NCBI RefSeq assembly: GCF_022201045.2
Contig: NC_068563.1
Span: 23,719,001 to 23,783,000, forward strand
Direction: 5' to 3'
DNA: 64,000 nucleotides
Origin: Citrus sinensis
Lineage: Eukaryota > Streptophyta > Magnoliopsida > Sapindales > Rutaceae
The notes beneath the pieces are model-generated. The model ran no database searches, had not been told where the DNA came from, and worked only from the letters and a program-made list of their open reading frames with translations. The translations under genes were made by a program, and so were the position numbers. Positions 46,601 to 59,922 of this stretch are shown one piece after another. The stretch's first letter is position 1, and every line of letters starts with the position of its first letter.

Positions 46601-49600
46601 GTTAGAGGTTCTGAGTGTTCTGTATATATGCATATATCATGAAGAAGGCATTTCTACGTGAGCTTTCAATATCCAGAAGAGGACACAATTTAAATCTGCT
46701 TATAATTATTAGTACTATATATTAGGTATGACTATGACAAGACATCCAAAAAAGATTAATGCAACTTAAATGGCTAAGATTCTACATGTGTGTGATTTCT
46801 GGTGTTAATTAACTAAAATTGAAAATTGTTGTGCCTAATCTCCGTTATTGGTATCAACTTTCTCTTTTGATTTTAAGCTTTTACCTGCGCTGTTAATTTA
46901 ATTTTAATATAAACTTTGTTATAAAGGTATTGTATAAACTTGCATGTAATTTGATTACACAAGTTTATTATGTAATTATTAAAAAAAACACACAAGTAAA
47001 GCAATGCAAGATCTTATAACTGAGAAGTCAAACGTTTTGTCAATCACATAAATTTGCAATACAAGTGTATTCCTATTGTGAAACCAGAAGTATTCAGGCA
47101 TTCATGATATGCCTCATGATATTGATTTTTTTATTTTCCTTTTTCAGGGACATAAATGTTCATTTAATCATCCATCAATTATTTAGTTACTTGTCATATT
47201 ATTTAACATTGATTCGTAACTGCACGGAGAATGAAATAGGAACAAGAAATGACTATTTGTTTCTAATTCTACACATGGAAATAGTCTTTTGACAATAATA
47301 AGTATTTTAATTTCGGTTTCCTTAAGTTACAATCAGGTAAAATTTACCCATTGGCCTACTTGACCCTATTATTTTGTTACTCATTTTATACTGTCAAGTC
47401 TGATTATAAGTTATAATAAATATAACTTAAGAAAATCCTTAATTTTTTGTTTAAATTTTCAAATCAATAGGAAAGCCTTACATCTTGAAGTTTGATTTTT
47501 GAGTTAATTTTTATTTATTAATGTTAAATATAATCGTTCAATTTAAATTTAGCATTTTGGTAAATAATAAATGATTAAATAATTAAAATACTTTTACCAT
47601 ATTTAAAGTAAAATAATTAAAATGATTTTATGTAATAAAATTAAAATTATTAATATTTTATATTATCATTTTAATTAAATTTTATTTAAATATAAATATA
47701 AACTAATATTTAATAAACTTAAATTTATTATAAATTATCAAATAATAAAAATAAAATGATTAAAATTCAAAATACAAAACAGTATTTTAATCTAATACAT
47801 TCAGTGGGAAAAAAAAAGATTTTTTTAAGTGACCTTTTTGAATTTCATAAAAACTGGCATTGGAAGCAATATTTAAATTCAAAAAAGTTATTCGCTCCAG
47901 GGAAAAAAAAAGGGAAGACAATGGCACTTTAAGAGATAAAGAGGTCGCTGGTTTCTTGAGCAGCAGCAGCCATTAATAATTGCTTGCGAGAGGAGAATCT
48001 ATAACTGCCAAATAAAGCGTGAGTCAAACGGTAAAGGTCTTTGATGTGTCATGTAGCTGCTACATTTCTCCACAAATACATGATTGATTCAATCACTTCT
48101 TTCTTTGAAAGGGTTGCTATCAATTTGAAATCTATGGGAATGTGAATTCAACCAGAAGCCTATTGAACATTGCTCAGAAATATAATGGGAGTCCAAATTT
48201 ATACACATTATAATTCAGCCTAAAAGCTTATCAAACATAAATCGAACATCTATACTTACTAAGAGGCCAGATCTCTATCCCACTTTATAAAGAGATAATA
48301 TCTACATCTAGGGGACTATAACCAATATTCTCACCTTTTACCCCTCGGTGATGTTTGATTCATTCAATTAGTTAAAATGGTTAGCGTTGAAGCCATATAA
48401 CCCGTATAACACCAACCCATAAAAGAAACAGAGAACTTCAACACCCCTAAAATTTATTCCGTTTCCATTACTTCACTTAATTTATTTTAGATCTAACTTT
48501 TTAAGCTGGATATATATTATATGTAACATTTGTTTTAGAACTCATAACCGTCACAAGATCATTGAATCGGTTGTACTACTTTCACCAATCTTACAACAAC
48601 AATTAATTGTATAATGAGAAGGTTTTTATGTTCAGATACACCACCTCAACATGTGTACATGTGTTCGACCAACTAGAAGCTTTTCTCAAAACACTTTTTG
48701 CAGGGCACAAGACATTTTTCAATTTCAAAAAGTTAGGAGCTATTTAAACCCATACTTTTCCTTTCAACACCCACATTTTAATCAATGTTTCATTATTGAA
48801 ACATTGTTAACTACAATTACTTCTTAAATTTAGTGGGAAGAATAATAAAGGAATTAAAATTATTATCATCAAATTCCTTGAAAGAGTCCGAAATCTTATA
48901 TTCACACTACTTTAAGAAATGACATGACAATCGAAGTATAATACTCCAATCAGAATTCTAACTAAAATGTTAAAACTTAAAACTATCCAAATACCAGAGT
49001 TAAAATCACTCTAGACATAAGGTTCTTTGCTTGTGTAAAATAGTTCCATGTAAAAATAGCAAACCACATATATAAATATCATAAAAACGACACAAATGAG
49101 AACCCATAATTACTGTCAACAAAGCAATTGAATCTTCTCTATATCAACTTTTAACACATTCCTTTTTGTAAATTTCAGTCATCATTGTATGCAAGCATGC
49201 ATGCGTCATTTCAGATATGTGATCTAGGACAAGCAGAAAATTTACCCCGTCTCAAGCAAATACATTACAGTAACCAAAATGTTGTCAGCAAGTGTATCCA
49301 ACTGATGCACGCTAACAGTTATCATTTTAAATCAATTTCTTCAGTGTATTTTATGAAATTACAGTCATGCTGGTGTAATTATTTTCATCTTTATTTTTAC
49401 AGCAATAGTTTCGTCCTCATGCTGGTATAAAATTACAGTCATTTTAGCTCTTAGTCTTTTGCTCTACCCGACCTTGCTCAGATATTCTATTATAAGTTTG
49501 ATGTATTACTAGATCACCACCAAAACACAAATATCATTTCACTTATAAATGATTTCAAATGGCCATGATGACCCTTTAACATCATGGATATTCCTATTCT

Positions 49601-49715
49601 AATATAAAGTATATAGAAGATACATCAAAACAAACTTCAAAGTAATTGGCAGAATGAAGGTTTTACCACTTACAAGTTACATTAATGATCTGACAGAGGC
49701 TGGTTAAGATCTAGG
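46601..49715. other. Gene-free stretch
   Basis: No gene supported on either strand. The open frame at 47065-47292 is hydrophobic by AT composition and has no start or splice context. No RNA gene or element end recognised. Confidence 0.4.
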
Positions 49716-51474
49716 CTAGTCCTCCAGGATCTGCTGCCGTTCAACTTCAATAACATGCTCACTCATATGACTTACAGTGCTATTTCTAGTCTCATTATTT
49801 CCTCTGCAATGTGACAACTGTTCCTGAAGACTTTGCACAAGTTCATTAAGTCTCTGAATGTTCTTCTCTTGAGATAAGATAATCTGCAACAAGTGAGAGA
49901 ATTTTATGATTAAAGCCAGATTATATAGAACTCTAAAGCCATCTTGAAATTTTCTCAATACAATTTTGCAGACTTTTGGCTAGAAATAAAGTCACCAGAA
50001 ACCTATTTATATCTATCCTACTCAATAACATAAGGCAAACCACTTTTCAGAAGAATAATTTGTCAAAGGACAACTTTGTAATGAAAGAAGCTGCCACAAC
50101 AGCATCAGACAGAAATTGGGTTAAAGCAGAGAAGAACACTGTAAAATTTTTTCTAATAGCCTGATGTATGACAAACCAGGCTTGATACTAATAATTTTTT
50201 TTTCCCCCAACTCATTCTAGTATAACCGGGTTGTATTTTAAGCATTTGATTTGTGTTTCTTCCCATTGGTTTAATTTCTCCGAGGTAGTTTTCTTGTCAA
50301 ATAGATTTTGTGTTACTTAATACTACAGATGAAGCCTTACTTTTTCAGTTTTCAGTTCGGAGTACTGATCATGTATTATTAAATTATCCAATGAAAGAAT
50401 TGATTTCCCCTATTTGTCTTAGTCTGTCTTTATTGGTTCTGGATAATAACAAACAGAACCAATCTTAATCTAATATGTTGAAAGTCTACAATATATCTGC
50501 AGAGGTGGATGACATCAAGAAATTTAAATATCCTTTGAAAGGTAACGGTTTACAGACCGAAAGGCTTAAAATATAACTAAGTTTAAAACAACATTTGGAG
50601 AGTTGGACAAAATCAATCACAGAAGTCTATAATATTTGAAATGAGACCCAAAAAAAAAAAAAATTGATTGATGAATCATAACAGTTATCAAATTGACATA
50701 AGGCAGCTTAATTACAAAATCACAGCCTAATAGCATTCATAGTGCATTTAAGACTTCAATGAAGTGACTGGATATGCACAGTGGTCTGCAAAAGAGATCG
50801 TAACAACTAACAATGAAGATTTGGCGCACAAATTTTAGTATTATTGAAATAATAGTATTGATTTAAAAGAGACACCAGGCACTATTTAATAAAGTCATCA
50901 CAATAGCACTCTAATGTAGGAGAGATGTAAAGATTGTCTGCGGCCAAGAGAAATATAAAACAGATGAACTAGGCAGATCAAGCAAACTCAATCACAGCAG
51001 AACCTCTTTTGTATATTCAACCACTAACAAAACATTATTAAAATCAAACCTAGGCTTGCAATTTTCAATTTAGATTAGGGGCATGGAGTATAGCCTTATC
51101 TAGTCCCAAAAAGGATTTCAAGAAGTCTACCGTCTAATTTCCCAGTGGACCACTATAGAAGCATTCAAAAACACATGTAAAACGGCATCGTGTAAGGCAA
51201 TCAATCCTACTAACAAAGCAAACACATTACAAAGCTCGATTTGCAATTTGATAAAAATCCCAAGTTCTGATTCAGCGATTGAGTGTGTGTGTGTGTGTGT
51301 GTGTATTAGTACCTTCTCTTTAACAGCTTCTTCCCTCTTTGAGATTTGGTGCTGCTTCTGGTTGATAGAGGGAGTCGAGTCAAGGTCAGCAACAAGCTGT
51401 TGCCGCCACTCAAATTGGGAAGTAATTATGAGAATAATCAACAGAAACACGAGTAGAAAGGGTCTCGACATCAT
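49716..51474 (-). CDS. Small membrane-anchored coiled-coil protein, function unknown
   Basis: Two exons, 51474-51313 and 49883-49716, both phase 0, give 109 residues. Splice sites are good: GAGAAG|GTACTA and TTGTTGCAG|ATTATC. The N-terminus MMSRPFLLVFLLIILIITSQ is a signal peptide or signal anchor. A polar region follows, then a charged heptad-like segment across the exon junction (SKREEAVKEK | IILSQEKNIQRLNELVQSLQ) that should form a short coiled coil. The tail is acidic. I recall similar unnamed ~110-residue plant proteins but no known function. The open frame past the donor is intron. The leader probably contains an intron too (minus-strand CGATCG|GTAAGT, exon end near 51702). Confidence 0.7.
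51283..51304 (+). repeat. (GT)n microsatellite beside a 5' splice site
   Basis: Eleven GT units on the + strand; on the gene's strand it is (AC)n starting 8-9 nt after the exon 1 donor (51312) of the coiled-coil gene. Confidence 0.9.
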
Positions 51475-51719
51475 TACAAGCAGCTCTCACAAAATCCTAT
51501 CCAACAACAAACATTAATCAGTTCATTAAAATCAAACCAAAATTATCAAAAATTACTCGTAATAGAAAAATGCTTCATCCAAAGAGTCAACACCCCCGCC
51601 AAATTAATAACTAATCCAACGGTCAATTTGTTTCCACTTTTTTGACCTAATTTAATGAAATTGAAATCAAATCCAAATGAATGAGAGAGTGAGCGAAACT
51701 TACCGATCGAAGCCGAATG

Positions 51720-52960
51720 GAAACCCTAATTTCATAATCGATGAACACATCTGCAAAATTCTTTTTGTGTTTAGTAATAAAAGAATGCGTAAATGTAATT
51801 TGCTGTGTTTCTTCGGCCTAATTGAGCGATTCAAAGATGAATTTGCATTTTGAAACAAATTTTTTGATTTTTTTAATTTTGATTTTGATCCTTTTTTCTT
51901 TTTCTTTTCTTTTTTTTTTTCCCTCGGGGGGGTTTGGTAACCGCAAACGCCGGAAATTAGACAAAGGGTTTTTCAGATCATTGTTTATTTGGGAACCTTT
52001 TTCACTGCGGTGGTTGACTACTTTTAGTTTTAAGACTTCACAGGTAAATAAGGCTAAAATAGAGCGGCGCAACTTGTAGGGACAATGACGCTGAGACCCC
52101 CAGAGTTTATCTAAATATTAAAATGTGACCCCCGCGATGCTTCGGAATTGTTACATCGACTTCATTTCGTTACTGTTTTAACTTTTGAGCTTTTTTAGAT
52201 GACGATAAGATTAAGAACCGTATGTTAATCATGTGAGCATTTAACTTTTAAACAAGTTGCCGTGTTTTATATTAACGAGCGGCACAATTTGGTTGATATT
52301 AATGGGAATTTGACTTTTGATTATTTTTTATTTTATCAACCAATGAAATGACGATACAAAAAAGATAGTTAAGTTTTAACAACGATGATAACGGTAAGTT
52401 TAAGAGACACAAAATATTATATTAGACTTTAATTCTCCACGGATTTAAATTTTTTCCTAATTTAATCTTTTTTAATTTTTATAGGAGTTTTAGACATGTG
52501 GTAATTAAATAATTCTATGGACAAGGTTATATCTATTCTTGACTTTCTTTAATAATTGAAAAAACACACAGTTTTAAACTAATTAAAATTCTAAACTTAC
52601 TGTTTTAGGCTAATTAAAATTTTAAAACTAACAAACATACAAACGGCCGTTAATTTTTTTTTTCATTTTCTTTAATCGTCTTTTTTTTTTTCTTTTTCTT
52701 CAGTCGTTATTTAGGACTCTTTTCTCTTGGATTGTCCTCTAAACTCTTCAAGAAAGGCTGCCATACCTTCAAAAAAATTTCAATAAGCAATATTTTTTAT
52801 TTTAAAAGATTAAGATTGTAACAGACAAAAAATTTCTGCTCCAAATATTAAGAATTTGCAAATCAAATGATAAAAACCTCTAATTAGAGTACACTAACTG
52901 TAAAATAAAATAAGATTTCAAAATAAGTATTATAAATTAAACTAAAATTTCCAAACACTT
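51720..52960. other. Gene-free stretch
   Basis: Promoter region of the coiled-coil gene followed by AT-rich sequence. The open frames at 51818-52079 on both strands are low-complexity shadows of a T-rich tract. A GACCCCCAGAGTTT...GTGACCCCCGC motif near 52095-52135 looks like the end of a dispersed repeat. Confidence 0.35.
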
Positions 52961-53444
52961 AATTTAAATGTTGTTGTTTGATGCTTGAGAGTCTTGAATT
53001 GTATGTGGAATTCCAACACTATTTTGTTGAAGCAACTCTCGGAGCTTGTTTGTTGAGATTGTTGATGAAGTGTCCATGGCATTAGAGCAGACATATTTTT
53101 ACCTTGTAATTGCAATTCTGACTTAGAACGAAAAACAAAAAAGGCATAGACTTAGTCATTTGGACACCATATTTAACAATTTGACAAGTTCAATATATGA
53201 ATATCGGGCACAAAAACGATAATTATTTCATCCAATATAAAAGTTTGAACCTACACTCATAATTTGACATTCGTAATTCAAAATGAGCGATGAAAACTAA
53301 TATTACAAAATGAGCATAAATTCTTCAGTTGTTTTATGAATAGAAAAATACTTACAAGCAGATTGGGAATACGGAAGCTCGTTGATACATAAGGAATTCT
53401 CGCTCATCCAACTGACTCAATTGGAGTACTTAGATTACAAACCA

Positions 53445-55696
53445 TTATGATATAAACAATAATAGCATAAACTGCTTTATTTGAAATTTTAATAAACAAG
53501 CATTGATATTATAAATAAAATGATTAGTTAAAAGACATATAAAACTCACCGGAGGCTCAGATTGTGATGGATTGTTGGCCTTCTTTTTTATTTTGGCTAA
53601 AGCTTTCTCTAAATTGCCCTTCAATCTACGTCTTCCGCGTGATCCCTCTCTCTTCTTCAGTCCTTTGGCTAAGGAAAAATTAGACTCTTTTTCACTTTCC
53701 ATCTTGTTGTTGCTTGTCTGTTCTATTGGAGTGGACAATTCATATTCTTTTTCCTTGTCACCTTACTTTTCTAATTTTAAAATATTTTTGACTAATTTAG
53801 CTAGATTACTTGCATGCAGATTTGCTAGATTATAGGCCCTTTCACTCTCAAAAACTCTACTTGATATCCTAGTGAAGATAGAGCGAATAGATCTATATCG
53901 ACATGTTTGTTGCAATTTTGGATCTGCTTAGATCTCACGTCCATTCATATCTTACACACTTTATGATCTAACATGTTTTGTCCACCTTTTTAAGATATAT
54001 TCATTGGGGATTGATTATTTTATAACCAAGGAATCTCTAAGGACTTTTAAAACACGACTACATAATATTCTCACCCTCTCGAACATTCTACAATTACAAG
54101 ATAGTGAGTTATTAATCTCTCCTCTCACTCATTGCTTTTTTTTGACTTAATAAAAAGTAACTCCTTCATCGACCACTGAATCGACTATAGATAAATCAAC
54201 AGCATCTTCAAACTGATCTTAAAAATTTTCAAATATCTTCTTTGTGTAAACTTCTCTTGCTTGAATCAACATTTTGACAGATATTTTCGCATTAACCAAG
54301 CGAAAACATGAGTCATATTCTGCCTCTAACTCCTTATATCGTTTGTCTTTCAACGCTCTTTCAAAGTGCATGAAAATTTGTGACACATTATGGTCTAAAT
54401 TCAAATAATCTTTCAAGCTAGCATTAAAACTTTCGCTAAGTTGAGTACTTTTCATACCAGCAGACCACACATGTCTAACATATGTAAAAGCTCATTTCTC
54501 TTTTAACTTAAATATGCTATTTAGCCAATCATTGTTATGCATATCATATTCATCAAGCATATTATTCCAAGTAGTTAAGAAATCATGTTCTTCCTTTATT
54601 TTATCCATCAAATTAAATAAGACACTTTTCACTCCACTAGAACCATTAAACACAGACCTTACATACTTTAATGCATTTTGCATCATATGCCATATACAAA
54701 GTTTATGGTATGTGTTGGGCATCACCTATGAAATAGCTTTTGCCATTGCTGCATCTTGATCAGTAATAATAGTTTTCGGAGCTTTTTCTAACATAGCCTG
54801 GAAAAACGTTTCAAACAACCATACAAACGAATCTATAGTCTCATCATACATTAAATCTGCCCCAAATACAACGGTCTCCCTATGATGATTCAATCCAACA
54901 AAAACTGCAAATGGTCTACTTGCATTATTAGTTTTGTAGGTTGTGTCAAAACTTACAAAATCTACAAAATGACCATAATCAATTATCATTTTAACATCAG
55001 CCCATAATATATTTGTAATCATTTCCTCATCGTCCAATTGTATGGAAGAAAAAAATGATGGGTTTTCCAATGTCTGATCAGCAAAATATTTTAAGACACT
55101 TCCTATTTCTCCATATGCGAAGCCTTTTTATCTCTTTGATCTTAAATAGTTTTTATGATCTAGTTTTGTGTATCCAAGGGACTCCCTTCCACTCGCTTCC
55201 TTACCCATCAACTCAAATGCAGATTTCAATGGAATCCCTGATTGTTTTGTCAAGTCTACTTCAACAGCTTGAGAAAGAGTAATTTCATGCTGAGATGGTA
55301 ACATATGTGCACACTTTTGCATTACAAGAAGATGATTGTGACTCTCAACAAAATGATTGACAAAAAAATTATTTTTTTCCCTATCAACTTGATTCCCTAT
55401 TAAGCATAATAACTAGTTCTTGTCTGTGCTCTAGCCTTTATTGTCAAATGATCTCACTTATCTTTCGAGCGAAAACTCTCTTTACTACAAACAAATATCC
55501 TTGATGTCATTTCACCAGTACTCTTACTTCTAGCACATGATTCTCTTCTAATAGAAAATCCCAGTTTTAAACCATACATATTATAAAAGTTATAAGCTGC
55601 TTGTTTAGAATCAAACTCCATACCAAGTCTTGGTTTCCAGTCTAAATCACCTAGGCATTTTGAAGCATTCTCACTTGTACCCATCCTAAAGCACAA
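53445..55696 (-). pseudogene. FAR1-related sequence (FRS) pseudogene
   Basis: Reads leftwards as a FAR1/FHY3-type protein, a domesticated Mutator-like transposase family. In order: an N-terminal FAR1 zinc-finger domain (GMEFDSKQAAYNFYNMYG near 55620, FVCSKE near 55480, ESHNHLL near 55335); the MULE transposase core (FDTTYKTN near 54945, ITDQDAAMAKAI near 54740, KLCIWHMMQNALK near 54690); SAGMKSTQLSESFNASLKDY near 54440; and a basic C-terminal KGLKKREGSRGRRRLKGN near 53650. The frame is broken by stops at 55454, 55128, 54726 and 54492, another before 53738, and a frameshift at about 55400. A donor CTCCG|GTGAGT (53550) and small downstream exon candidates near 53356-53420 and 52970-53110 suggest the original multi-exon 3' end. 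No terminal repeats were found, so it could be an old gene or an old element. Confidence 0.85.
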
Positions 55697-56522
55697 ATTT
55701 AAAAAAAAGAGTGTACATATTTGTTTGTAATATGAGAAAATAAAGAAAATACAAATATTACATTATAGTTAGTTTTTAGCATTAAGTACTAACACAAAGT
55801 AAAAGAAATCAATAAATAATCAAACATCATCGTAGAGCATAGCAGATTTGAGCAAAAGTAGATATATATACACAATGATTAGCTTTGGACTGGATGGCAA
55901 CAACCACAATAGAATAAATAATATTAAAACAATCGCTGACCTTCCCCAATCTCTTTCTTTTATTATGTTGAAGTTTTGTGTCCTGCGACTGCTAGAATTC
56001 TTTAGAACAAAAGCAAACCAGCGACAATGTCTCAAGAAAAGAGCAGAAAAATAATGATTAATAAAAAAGAAAAAAGAGTTAACGGCGTGTGTTTGCTAAT
56101 TTTTTAGTTAGCCAAAAACGGTAACTTTTAGTGTTTATTAAGGAAATTTAAGAATAGATTTAATCTTGCTCATAGAATTATTTAATTACCACGTGTCTAA
56201 ATGTCCTACAAATATTAAGAAAAATTAAGTTAGGAGAGGATCCAAATCCATTTTGGACCCATAAAATGAGAATGCCCGTTTTGTGATGGCATCATGTACT
56301 CCTTTTGCAAAGATTTCACGTAATTCCCACTGGATATCATGAGTTGCAATAATGGAAAGTGATTACGTAGAATTTGAATTCTAAGTAATTCAAATTTTGG
56401 CATTTGTGTAAGCTGAAAAGTGCTAATTGTAATAAGTTTCATAATAAAAAGCAAAAAAAAAAAAAAAAATAAAGCCCAATTAGGAATTATTAGGATCAAA
56501 ACATACAAGCCTCCGAATACAC
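55697..56522. other. Intergenic stretch between the FRS pseudogene and the dehydrogenase
   Basis: AT-rich sequence; possible 3'UTR of the dehydrogenase near 56230-56522. An A19 run is at about 56452-56470. No gene. Confidence 0.4.
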
Positions 56523-57526
56523 TCATTCAGATTTCCCAAACATGCACAACCCTTCATTGACGATAGTAAATCCTCCATCTACGACCAAATTATGCCCACT
56601 CACACACTTGGACTCATCACTCCCCAAATAAAGAGCAGCTTCAGCTACATCCTCAGGCTTAAGAACAGCCCCGCTAAGATTTGAATAAATGGCACTCAAA
56701 CCATCATCGTCAAGCTTGTAAAAATCCTTTGCCAATGGAGTTGCGACCACATAAGGTGACACACAATTCACCCTAATGCCAAATCGTCCAAGCTCCACGG
56801 CAGCATTCTTCATCAGCCCCACAACGCCGTGCTTCGAACTTGTGTATGCATGCGATGCAACGCCACCAATGACTCCGCAAACGCTTGCAGTTGAAATTAT
56901 GCTGCCGCGTCCGGCGGGTTTCATCACCCTCGCAGCATGTTTCGTCCCCAAAAATACGCCCACGAGGTTAACGGAAAGTACGAGCTCAAATTCAGCCTGA
57001 TCATTATCCAGAATGTTATGTTTGGCTTCATCCACAATGCCGGCGTTATTGAACATAATGTCTAGCTTTCCGTACTGGGAGACGGCCGTGTTAACGGCGT
57101 TTTCGATTTCTTTCTCTTTGGTTACATCACAATGGACATAGGAGCAGCCGTTGGCTGATGATGATGAAGAGCCTATGTCCTTGCATACAGACTCGCCTAA
57201 GTCATCTTTAATATCTGCAATGAGTACTTTAGCTCCATGTCTGGAGAAGAGCCTTGCAGTGCATTCCCCAAAGCCGCTTGCTCCGCCGGTGATAAGTGCC
57301 ACTTTGCCTAGAAGCCTATGCAACATCGAATTACCATGCCACAATTGTAACATCTAATCAATCTAGCTAGTTGACAGTTAAGACTGGGAAGTCGGAACTA
57401 TAACTTAATTTAAGCTTAAGCTTATTTGACAAAAAGCCAGGCAAATAATATTTGGAATTGATAAGAGTTTTGAGCAAATTAAACTAACCTTCTTGCTGCA
57501 GCTGATACAATTGAAGCACTGCCCAT
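56523..57526 (-). CDS. Short-chain dehydrogenase/reductase, SDR110C type
   Basis: Two exons, 57526-57489 and 57315-56523, give 276 residues. The short first exon encodes MGSASIVSAAARR and the splice joins AG|G across phase 2. Classical SDR marks: cofactor motif TGGASGFG (22-29), Asp47 after the second strand (predicts NAD(H)), NNAG (102-105), catalytic Ser157, Tyr170 and Lys174 in the YTSSKHG motif, and the C-terminal VSGHNLVVDGG. This is the plant family holding secoisolariciresinol dehydrogenase, momilactone A synthase, tropinone-reductase-like and xanthoxin dehydrogenase-type enzymes, which oxidise secondary alcohols of terpenoids and lignans. The substrate cannot be told from sequence. 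Length is normal and the frame intact. The open frame at 57316-57353 is intron. Confidence 0.92.
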
Positions 57527-58810
57527 TGTTATAGCACGTACGGCAACCAAAAATGAAGATCAATTATACAGTCTTGCGGATCCAGAAGGATGTTATTACC
57601 CAGCAAGTTTGAGCTTCACTTTCTGAAAATTGAATTTGTTAAGATTTCAGTAACCACCGAACCAGTACAGCATCTATCTTGTATCCACACCACTCCTTAT
57701 GGATCACGTGTCACTTTTTCTGTCAAGTAATCTGTCTATTCAATGCAAAACGTTGTACGTACAAGAAAGGAACATGCGTTATTGCTTCCTTTTTATTAAA
57801 TTCTCGAATTCTCGCCACTCGTCGTCTATCGACATTATCATGATTTGTTGAAACGCCCACCTTTAGATTATTAATATTTCCTTGGTTAAAACTAGAGGTA
57901 AATGACAGTGTGGGTTTGCATTAATGGAAAGCATTAAATTTTTTACCACAAAAATTTTTGCTTGGATTATTTTACTTGTTTTATATCTTTTAAAACATTT
58001 TGTTCCTCAAATTATAGTGTAAGATTTTATCGTTTCAAATGTTTAGCACCTGTTATGTATAATTATTAAATAAAAGAATTAACATTCAGACATCAATTCG
58101 ACCTTACGATAATGATTTTAATATATTCCTTTTCACATCATATTATGGAGATACTTGAAACTTATTCTAAGATGATGAAGATTCTATCTTCTTCTTCTTT
58201 TTTTCTTTACCCCCTGCAAGTCATATGCATATAGAGATTTCTTTGTTTTGCTTTATGACGTTATTTGTTTTGAATTTTAGTTTTAGCTTTCTTGTTATTC
58301 CCTCTTGATTTGTGCATAAGTCTCAGACCTCTATAATATGATGTGAAAATAAACACATTAACATCATTATCAATTTATCATAAGCTTGATGCGTTATATG
58401 AGTGTTTCACGGTACAGTATCCTAAGGTAGCATAGTCAGACTTTTACTGACTTATTTTCCAAATTCCTTATTATATATGAATTATTTATGCAAATAAAAA
58501 AAAAGAGTGATTTAGACTCCCAAGAGAACAAAAGAAAAATAATGGATTTTTGAAAAGTAATTATTTTCCATGTGTACCCCGTTTAGAAAAATTGACATAA
58601 AAAATTAGAATAACTTCAATAACAAATTATTTATTTTATACATAGGTATATAAGTAATTTTATAATATGAGAATCTTAAATTAAGGGATAAGTTAAAATA
58701 TATAAAAAAAATATAAAATTTAGTATATTATAAAATAAAATACACCGTATTAAAATATATGTTTTTCTATCTTTTATTTTATCCTTTATTTTGAATAAAG
58801 TAAATGGAAA
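57527..58810. other. Upstream region of the dehydrogenase gene; otherwise nothing seen
   Basis: The dehydrogenase promoter lies at the left of this stretch. The rest is AT-rich without recognisable genes or element ends. Confidence 0.4.
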
Positions 58811-59922
58811 AGGACACCAACACTCCCAAGATTTAGAAAAATGATTACAAAGATCCCTAAGTTTTAAAAAAGGGACACCCAGACCCCTTTTTGCCGATAA
58901 TACTCTTTGACTATAATAATTAGAAAATTGACTTAAGGTTTTTAGTTAACACAAATTTAATATAAATAATATAATCTATCAAGTAGAATAATAATATTAA
59001 ATTATTTTTTACATTTAAAATAATATTCAAATTTTAAATTATTATCTTTATTTTTCAATAATATATTTGTAATATTATAAAGATTTTAAATAAATCTTTG
59101 GGTTAAATAAATTTTACAATAAAACAATCTCCCTATTAATAATATTAAAATTAAATTTTACATAATCTTCAAAATAATTTTTATTTATTTATTTTAATAT
59201 TATGTTTCTATCTATTATTAAAAATTACTTTAATATAATAAAATAGGTCTAATAGATTGAAAATATAAAAATATTTTTAAATATTAATTTTTTTTAAATG
59301 TATATATTATTACATTTATTTTAATACCGTATTTTCATTTGTTATAAATTTTTTTGGGGTTATTTTTTGTAGGGATAACAATTTAAGATCCTGGAGTTAT
59401 TGATAGTAGGCCTAAGTCCTCCAAAAGCCTATCCATACTTAAATGGGTGAGGCTTGGGGCCTAAAGCCCGCGGGCTTGGGCTTAGATAAAATTTTTAAAA
59501 TAATTTTTTAATAGAGTTTAAAATAAAAAAAATAAAGAAATACTTAAATTAAAGATGATTAATTGATTATACAATATATAATAGACTAATAATCAAATAC
59601 ACAAAATATATAAAATTTAAAATATAAAGCCCATAATATATAAAATAAAAATTTTTATTTATAAAATGTAAAGCTCATGCTTTTCCCATGAGCCCATATC
59701 TAGGCCCATTTGCTATGGCCTAGGCCTAAAGCCCTCCAGCTTGGACGAGCCCTTTACAGGCTGGGCCAGGCTAGGACTAAAATTTTTGTCATCTCTAATT
59801 TTTTAGGGATTTATAGAGTTAAAAAGCTTTATGGTCAAAAAGGTGTCTTGGTGTCCTTTGTTGAAAATTTGAGGGTCTTTGTGATCATTTTCCTAAATCT
59901 TGGAGGTGTAGATATTCTTTTT
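58811..59922 (+). mobile_element. ~1.1-kb element with ~85-bp terminal inverted repeats
   Basis: The left end (about 58811-58895) has AGGACACCAACACTCCCAAG, ATTTAGAAAAATGATTACAA and GGGACACCCAGACC; the complement of the right end (59838-59922) gives the same series (TACACCTCCAAGATTTAGG, AAAATGATCACAAAGA, GGACACCAAGACACC). The interior is very AT-rich and contains a nested hAT-like element. Long inverted repeats suggest a Mutator-type MITE, but no duplication was confirmed. Confidence 0.65.
59370..59797 (+). mobile_element. Ac-like hAT element, divergent copy 3, nested
   Basis: 428 bp with ends TAGGGATAACAA and TTTGTCATCTCTA and an 8-bp flank ATTTTTTG / ATTTTTTA (7 of 8). Like the copies at 17.6 and 45.4 kb it has GGCCC-rich subterminal blocks around an AT-rich core, but the core is different and shorter. 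It lies inside the 1.1-kb inverted-repeat element. Confidence 0.65.

Noticed and set aside
51818-52079. Overlapping ~85-codon frames on both strands
   Set aside because: Both translate a low-complexity T/A-rich tract; composition explains the openness.
56776-57357. + strand open frames over the dehydrogenase
   Set aside because: Antisense shadows of a coding exon with intact catalytic motifs on the minus strand.
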